Of a DNA stretch of 9,209 bases, positions 6,722 to 9,209 are shown piece after piece. The DNA comes from an uncultured Verrucomicrobium sp. Lineage in GTDB: Bacteria; Verrucomicrobiota; Verrucomicrobiia; Methylacidiphilales; GAS474. The first letter of the stretch is position 1. The number at the start of each line of letters is the position of its first letter. The DNA is taken from contig CAISZB010000559.1 in the NCBI GenBank assembly GCA_903889845.1, positions 1-9,209 on the forward strand, in the 5' to 3' direction. A program made the translations under genes and the position numbers. The notes beneath the pieces are model-generated. The model was given only the letters and a program-made list of their open reading frames with translations. It had not been told where the DNA came from and searched no databases.

Positions 6722-7410
6722 ATCCCGTCTCCCTTTCGCAGGATGCTCACGGCCCCGGTTACTCCCGAGAGGCGGATGATAAACGGGTCTTGCCCGCGAG
6801 CCACCAAGTCGGCAGGACTCTTGGGCCGATCCAGGGGGATTTTAATATAGCGCGCCGTCGTCGCCGTATCGACCCGGGCTTCGCCGTTGGGTTGAAATTG
6901 GATGCTGGCCGCGAAGGTAAGAACCTGCGGAGCCCCCGTCCCGACGACGACCCTTCGAGAAAAGGGGGCCGTGGTCGACTGGGTTGGAAGGGCATCCCCC
7001 CTGGTGTCAGGGGAAGAAGCATTCAAAGCGGGATACATCAGGAAATTTTCCAAAATCAGCGGCTTCGTCACGGGAGGCCAGAGGGAGGCATCGGACATCT
7101 CGGAAGCCGAAGCCGAGGTGATGTCGCCATCCGCCAGGCAAACCAAAAGGATCACGGTCGATGGCAGCTCGCCCGCCACCTGCGACTGAGCAAAGCCGAC
7201 CCTCACATACGTGTTCTTCGCAACCGCGTAGGCGCGGGCAAGGCGGAGTGCCGCCGAGAGATCGCTCGCCTGGGAACTTCCGCCACGCAACACCTGCAAC
7301 GCAGGACCGCTGATTGAGACCAGGAGAGCCAGGATAGCGATCACCACCAACAGCTCGACGATCGTAAAGGCACGTGGAGCCGATCGCCGCTCAAGAGAGG
7401 ATAAATTCAT
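6718..7410 (-). CDS. vccD: Verru_Chthon cassette protein D, GspH/FimT-like pseudopilin
   Basis: A 230-aa protein and the first gene of the cassette. The prepilin leader ends RSAPRA, with cleavage expected between A14 and F15; FTIVE places the conserved glutamate at E19, and the hydrophobic helix runs to ~L41. The following LSAALRLARAYAVAKNTYVRVGF (51-73) is the typical GspH/FimT continuation. Near the C-terminus IQFQPNGEARV (170-180) and IIRLSGVTGAVSILRKG (211-227) match the conserved 'F.p.G' and 'G.v' strands of GspH. A prepilin peptidase, needed to process it, is not in the window. The ATG at 7410 has GAGAGG about 11 bases upstream, slightly far. A ~100-nt leader and a CACGTG site lie upstream, so the whole D-B-C-A unit is probably transcribed from the divergent control region shared with the LacI-family gene. 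Confidence 0.9.
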   Translation of the reverse strand: MNLSSLERRSAPRAFTIVELLVVIAILALLVSISGPALQVLRGGSSQASDLSAALRLARAYAVAKNTYVRVGFAQSQVAGELPSTVILLVCLADGDITSASASEMSDASLWPPVTKPLILENFLMYPALNASSPDTRGDALPTQSTTAPFSRRVVVGTGAPQVLTFAASIQFQPNGEARVDTATTARYIKIPLDRPKSPADLVARGQDPFIIRLSGVTGAVSILRKGDGI

Positions 7411-7500
7411 GGAAGAAGCCGCCTCTCAACTCTCACCTATTGCGCAAGAACCAGTAATCGACCCAGAATACGACAATGAAATGAAGCCGACAAACAAAAA

Positions 7501-7511
7501 ATCTTCACGTG
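7501..7511. promoter_or_regulatory. CACGTG operator candidate (site 2), upstream of the pseudopilin cassette
   Basis: ATCTTCACGTG is identical to the core of sites 1 and 3. The right half (GTGGCG) departs from the palindrome, so this copy is the least symmetric and may bind more weakly. It lies 91 bp upstream of the cassette D start codon, next to the predicted transcription start of the cassette, and also inside the control region of the divergent LacI-family gene. Confidence 0.55.
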
Positions 7512-7519
7512 GCGACTCT

Positions 7520-7547
7520 TTTGTAATTAACGCATTTTAAAAATCAA
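7520..7547 (-). promoter_or_regulatory. Candidate promoter of the D-B-C-A cassette
   Basis: On the minus strand, TTGATT (7547-7542) is followed by a 16-base spacer and TACAAA (7525-7520). Transcription would begin near 7512, directly at operator site 2. The match is moderate and the region is AT-rich, so other placements are possible. Confidence 0.35.
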
Positions 7548-7631
7548 GCCCATTCTTTCCCTCCTCCGTTTCGGATCAATTATCCACCTTCCTCTCTTTT
7601 GTCTTGAAAATTCAGGCCCAAACGAAATTCC

Positions 7632-7661
7632 TTGTATGCTAAGCCGCGGCGATGTTATCTT
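7632..7661 (+). promoter_or_regulatory. Candidate promoter of the LacI-family gene
   Basis: TTGTAT (7632-7637), an 18-base spacer and TATCTT (7656-7661) mirror the arrangement found in front of the PEP-CTERM gene. The -10 box again runs straight into TCACGTGA. The predicted leader is about 37 nt and contains no recognisable Shine-Dalgarno before the ATG at 7706. Confidence 0.45.
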
Positions 7662-7668
7662 CACGTGA
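7656..7668 (+). promoter_or_regulatory. CACGTG operator candidate (site 3), in front of the LacI-family gene
   Basis: TATCTTCACGTGA here is identical over 13 bases to site 1 read on the minus strand. The 8-bp core TCACGTGA is a perfect palindrome. Its position over the -10 box and start site of the regulator's own promoter fits negative autoregulation, common among LacI-family repressors. Confidence 0.6.
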
Positions 7669-7705
7669 CGTATTTTTCAGCGCCCCTGTATTTACCCTGC
7701 CTTAA

Positions 7706-8773
7706 ATGAATTCAGGACAGACTACCATTAAAGACATCGCCCGCATAGCCGGGGTTTCGCACACCACCGTCAGCGCCGTACTGGGAGGCCGTTCCGGCAA
7801 AATCCCCGTTTCCAAAAAAACGAGGGCCTTGGTGGAAGAAGCCGCTTCCTCCCTGAATTACCGGCCCAACATGGCGGCGAGAGCCATCCGCGGCCAGAGC
7901 CTGCAGCAAGTGGGGCTCGTCGTGCGGTACAACGCCGATTATCACGACCTTCCGACGGTTTACGTCCCCGCCCTGTTTGGAGCCAACGAGTATCTTCTGG
8001 AACACGGCTGGAGCCTGGTCCTCATCAGAGATGATAGCGTTGCTTTCAGCCCCCGGCTGCCCCGTTACCTCCAAGAGCATCTTCTGGACGGTTTCATCGT
8101 CTGCTCCTCCTCGGAAGAATTCGACGAGGCGCTCGGCTTCCGCCTTGAGCGGAACCGCCAACCCTTCGTCCGGATGAATGCGAACGGAGCATTCAATTGC
8201 ATCAAAAACGACGACGCCGTCGGCGGCGTCCTTGTGGCCCGGCACCTTTTGGAATTGGGGCATCGACGCATCCTCTACGTCAGCCCTCCGACGCAGCACT
8301 ATTCCTGCGAGGCGAGACGCGAGGCCTTGAGGGAAACACTGGCAGCGGCGGGCGTCGAGTTGGACTGCCATACCCTCGCACGCCAAAGCCAACCGACCCC
8401 CAAGGAGGAAGATCATGTGCGCACCTACGTCCACCAGCAGCGGGAATTCATCGAACAATGCCTGCCCAAATACGCTCCCACCGCCGTGGTCAGCTGGGAT
8501 GATCACACCGCGTTGACGATCAGTCAGGGCCTCCAGAAACAGGGCATCCGCATTCCGCAAGACATCTCGATCGTCGGCTTTAACGATGTCGGGCTCATGG
8601 ACCTGGCTTATCCCCCCCTCACCACGATCCACAACGATTTCTACGAAATGGGCAAACTCGCGGCAGGCATGCTCCTTGAGCACATCAAGCAAAACACTCC
8701 GCTGACGCCTTCCCTCAAAACCGTTCCGCGGTTGGCAGTGCGCGAAAGCACGGGGCCCGCTCCCAAGCGGTGA
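7706..8773 (+). CDS. LacI-family transcriptional regulator
   Basis: A 355-aa, full-length LacI/GalR regulator that would bind a sugar-type ligand and release or bind palindromic operators. The helix-turn-helix begins at TIKDIARIAGVSHTTVSAVLGG (7-28); the recognition helix carries H19, T20 and A24 at the specificity positions. The hinge helix is YRPNMAARAIRG (52-63), with Ile61 where most members have the leucine that wedges into the central CpG. The periplasmic-binding-protein-like sensor domain follows: DGFIV (128-132), HLLELGHRRILYVS (180-193), TAVVSWDDHTAL (259-270), and IPQDISIVGFND (283-294) with PPLTTI (303-308). A TAA stop directly precedes the ATG, so no in-frame extension is possible; no Shine-Dalgarno is visible. 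The gene is divergent from the pseudopilin cassette and 65 bp upstream of a sugar-type MFS transporter. Family assignment is firm; the inducer is unknown, though a glycan breakdown product is likely from context. Confidence 0.95.
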   Translation: MNSGQTTIKDIARIAGVSHTTVSAVLGGRSGKIPVSKKTRALVEEAASSLNYRPNMAARAIRGQSLQQVGLVVRYNADYHDLPTVYVPALFGANEYLLEHGWSLVLIRDDSVAFSPRLPRYLQEHLLDGFIVCSSSEEFDEALGFRLERNRQPFVRMNANGAFNCIKNDDAVGGVLVARHLLELGHRRILYVSPPTQHYSCEARREALRETLAAAGVELDCHTLARQSQPTPKEEDHVRTYVHQQREFIEQCLPKYAPTAVVSWDDHTALTISQGLQKQGIRIPQDISIVGFNDVGLMDLAYPPLTTIHNDFYEMGKLAAGMLLEHIKQNTPLTPSLKTVPRLAVRESTGPAPKR

Positions 8774-8783
8774 GGAAGAACAA

Positions 8784-8828
8784 GCTCCCCTTCCCCCCGC
8801 GCCACACCTCTCCGCCTCGTCGGGGAGC
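8784..8828 (+). promoter_or_regulatory. Inverted repeat that includes the MFS gene's Shine-Dalgarno
   Basis: GCTCCCC (8784-8790) and GGGGAGC (8822-8828) are perfect 7-bp complements separated by 31 bases. The 3' arm contains the GGGGAG that serves as ribosome-binding site for the ATG at 8839. Pairing would hide it. The loop is long and pyrimidine-rich, so this may be incidental. Confidence 0.3.
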
Positions 8829-8838
8829 GACAGACTCT

Positions 8839-9209
8839 ATGGATCATTCCCCATCGGCAGCCCTGCTTCCCGCCGCACCTCCCTCAACGGCTGAACCGAT
8901 GCCGAAACAAGGCTACCGGGTCGGCACCCTCAGCTACACCTTTCGCGGACTGCTTGTCCTCTCCCTCTGGCTCTTATGGGGAGACTTTGCCTTCACCTTT
9001 TTCGAAAACATCTTCGGGCGCTTCATGCCCCTGTACCTGAAAGACCTCAACGCCCCCAACTCCCTGATCGGCATCATGACAGGGAGCATCGCGGGCCTGG
9101 TGAACATCCTCTTCCTGCCAAACATCAGCCAGTGGAGCGACCACACCCGCAGCCGCTGGGGACGCCGCATCCCCTTCCTCTTTGTCGTCACCCCGCTCAC
9201 CGTCCTCTC
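8839..9209 (+). CDS. MFS transporter, sugar-cation symporter type (3' end outside window)
   Basis: Only the first 123 residues are present; the frame runs off the window. A ~30-residue cytoplasmic N-terminus precedes TM1 (~34-56), a short loop, TM2 (~74-95) and the start of TM3 (from ~111). The TM2-TM3 loop carries the MFS motif A variant SDHTRSRWGRRIPFLF (100-115). The form S-D-x-T-R-x-R-W-G-R-R-x-P-F is typical of the GPH/SLC45-like sugar symporters, which import glycosides or disaccharides with a cation. The start at 8839 is chosen because GGGGAG lies 11 bases upstream; an in-frame ATG at 8899 (residue 21) lacks a good site and would only trim the N-terminus. It follows the LacI-family gene by 65 bp without an obvious terminator, so the pair is probably an operon in which the regulator senses the imported sugar or a derivative. 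The substrate cannot be assigned. Confidence 0.85.
   Translation, partial: MDHSPSAALLPAAPPSTAEPMPKQGYRVGTLSYTFRGLLVLSLWLLWGDFAFTFFENIFGRFMPLYLKDLNAPNSLIGIMTGSIAGLVNILFLPNISQWSDHTRSRWGRRIPFLFVVTPLTVL

Noticed and set aside
7371..7376. A further CACGTG at the start of cassette gene D
   Set aside because: Its flanks (GG and GAG) do not match the TTC/GAA arms of the other sites and it lies in coding sequence encoding the prepilin leader.
7712..8692. A 326-codon minus-strand frame opposite the LacI-family gene
   Set aside because: It is the complement of a textbook LacI-family protein and shows no domain of its own.

Overview
The window looks like a chromosomal segment of a Verrucomicrobiota bacterium (Chthoniobacter/Verrucomicrobium type). 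The main evidence is a complete D-B-C-A 'Verru_Chthon' cassette, a gene set first named from Verrucomicrobium and Chthoniobacter. It sits next to a PEP-CTERM surface protein in GC-rich coding DNA with AT-richer intergenic gaps. Nothing in the window is an RNA gene, insertion sequence or CRISPR array.

Layout. Six genes lie on the minus strand, listed here in transcription order from about 7410 down to 1. They are four pseudopilin-like cassette genes, D (7410-6718), B (6721-6182), C (6185-5175) and A (5178-1921), each overlapping the next by exactly four bases. A PEP-CTERM-anchored, lectin-like secreted protein (1768-839) follows. Last is a lipoprotein with carbohydrate-binding-type domains (752 to beyond base 1), cut by the window edge. 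Divergently, on the plus strand, are a LacI-family regulator (7706-8773) and the first 123 codons of an MFS sugar-type transporter (8839 to beyond 9209). The 295-bp gap 7411-7705 is the shared divergent control region.

How the parts fit. The N-termini and C-terminal motifs of D, B, C and A match in order the GspH, GspI, GspJ and GspK minor pseudopilins of type II secretion. The cassette therefore looks like a self-contained tip complex with an oversized K-like subunit (1085 aa). No secretin, ATPase, platform protein, prepilin peptidase or exosortase is present, so the tip would have to work with machinery encoded elsewhere.

The most interesting signal is a repeated CACGTG-centred site, with ATCTTCACGTG identical in all three copies. 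It occurs in front of the PEP-CTERM gene, in front of the cassette, and in front of the LacI gene itself. In two cases its first six bases form the -10 box of a good promoter. This is what a LacI-type operator should look like. It suggests that one sugar-sensing repressor controls itself, the pseudopilin cassette and the PEP-CTERM protein, with the glycan-binding lipoprotein and sugar transporter probably in the same unit.
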